This document shows, in pieces, positions 12,721 through 12,768 of a DNA stretch of 12,768 bases. Source of the stretch: an uncultured Parabacteroides sp. (GTDB lineage Bacteria; Bacteroidota; Bacteroidia; Bacteroidales; Tannerellaceae); contig URGO01000093.1 in the NCBI GenBank assembly GCA_900547435.1, forward strand, positions 1-12,768, written 5' to 3'. The first letter of the stretch is position 1. Each line of letters begins with the position of its first letter. A program made the translations under genes and the position numbers. The notes under the pieces are model-generated. The model saw only the letters and a list, made by a program, of their open reading frames with translations. It ran no database searches and was not told where the DNA came from.

Positions 12721-12768
12721 TTTCTCAGAAAATCTCTTTAATTTTTAAATCCTGTTTATTGTAGCCCG

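Overview
The window is chromosomal DNA from a gut-type Bacteroidales bacterium, most likely Parabacteroides or Bacteroides. The order is fairly sure; the genus is a guess. The evidence is the Bacteroidetes -7 promoter motif (TAnnTTTG) in front of many genes, starts without clear Shine-Dalgarno sequences, two FimB/Mfa2-like surface lipoproteins, and a long coiled-coil RluA enzyme of the kind seen in this group. Nothing in the window looks like a phage, integron, CRISPR array or intact insertion sequence.

Layout from left to right. (1) A minus-strand RND efflux operon: the lipoprotein adaptor at 1323-2528, then the permease, which runs off the left edge; a TolC-type channel would be expected beyond it. 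(2) A 539-bp intergenic region holding the efflux promoter, an inverted repeat over that promoter, and a regular array of four palindromes at exact 22-bp spacing. (3) A plus-strand DUF975-like membrane protein, whose stop codon overlaps that of a convergent pair: a tiny His/Pro-rich lipoprotein followed by a DgkA/UdpK-type lipid kinase. (4) Riboflavin synthase and a nitroreductase, likely one transcript, facing a nicotinamidase-like hydrolase that follows a CzcD-type zinc/cation exporter. (5) Two fimbrial-type lipoproteins (7358-8305 and 10347-11342) on either side of a minus-strand RluA pseudouridine synthase. (6) proC, a strong bidirectional terminator, then tRNA-Glu and rpsT on the minus strand.

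How the genes fit together. Most are housekeeping or cell-envelope genes in short transcription units. The flavin-linked pair (riboflavin synthase makes the FMN precursor, the nitroreductase uses FMN) and the nicotinamidase-like enzyme form a loose redox-cofactor neighbourhood. The efflux pump and the CDF exporter handle drugs and metals. Convergent gene ends are very tight: one pair overlaps at its stop codons, and two others carry inverted repeats spanning both stops.

I see no convincing new multi-gene system. The least explained items are the 22-bp-periodic palindrome array (2825-2922), the His/Pro-rich mini-lipoprotein (4082-4294) and the long hairpin in the proC leader (11393-11457).
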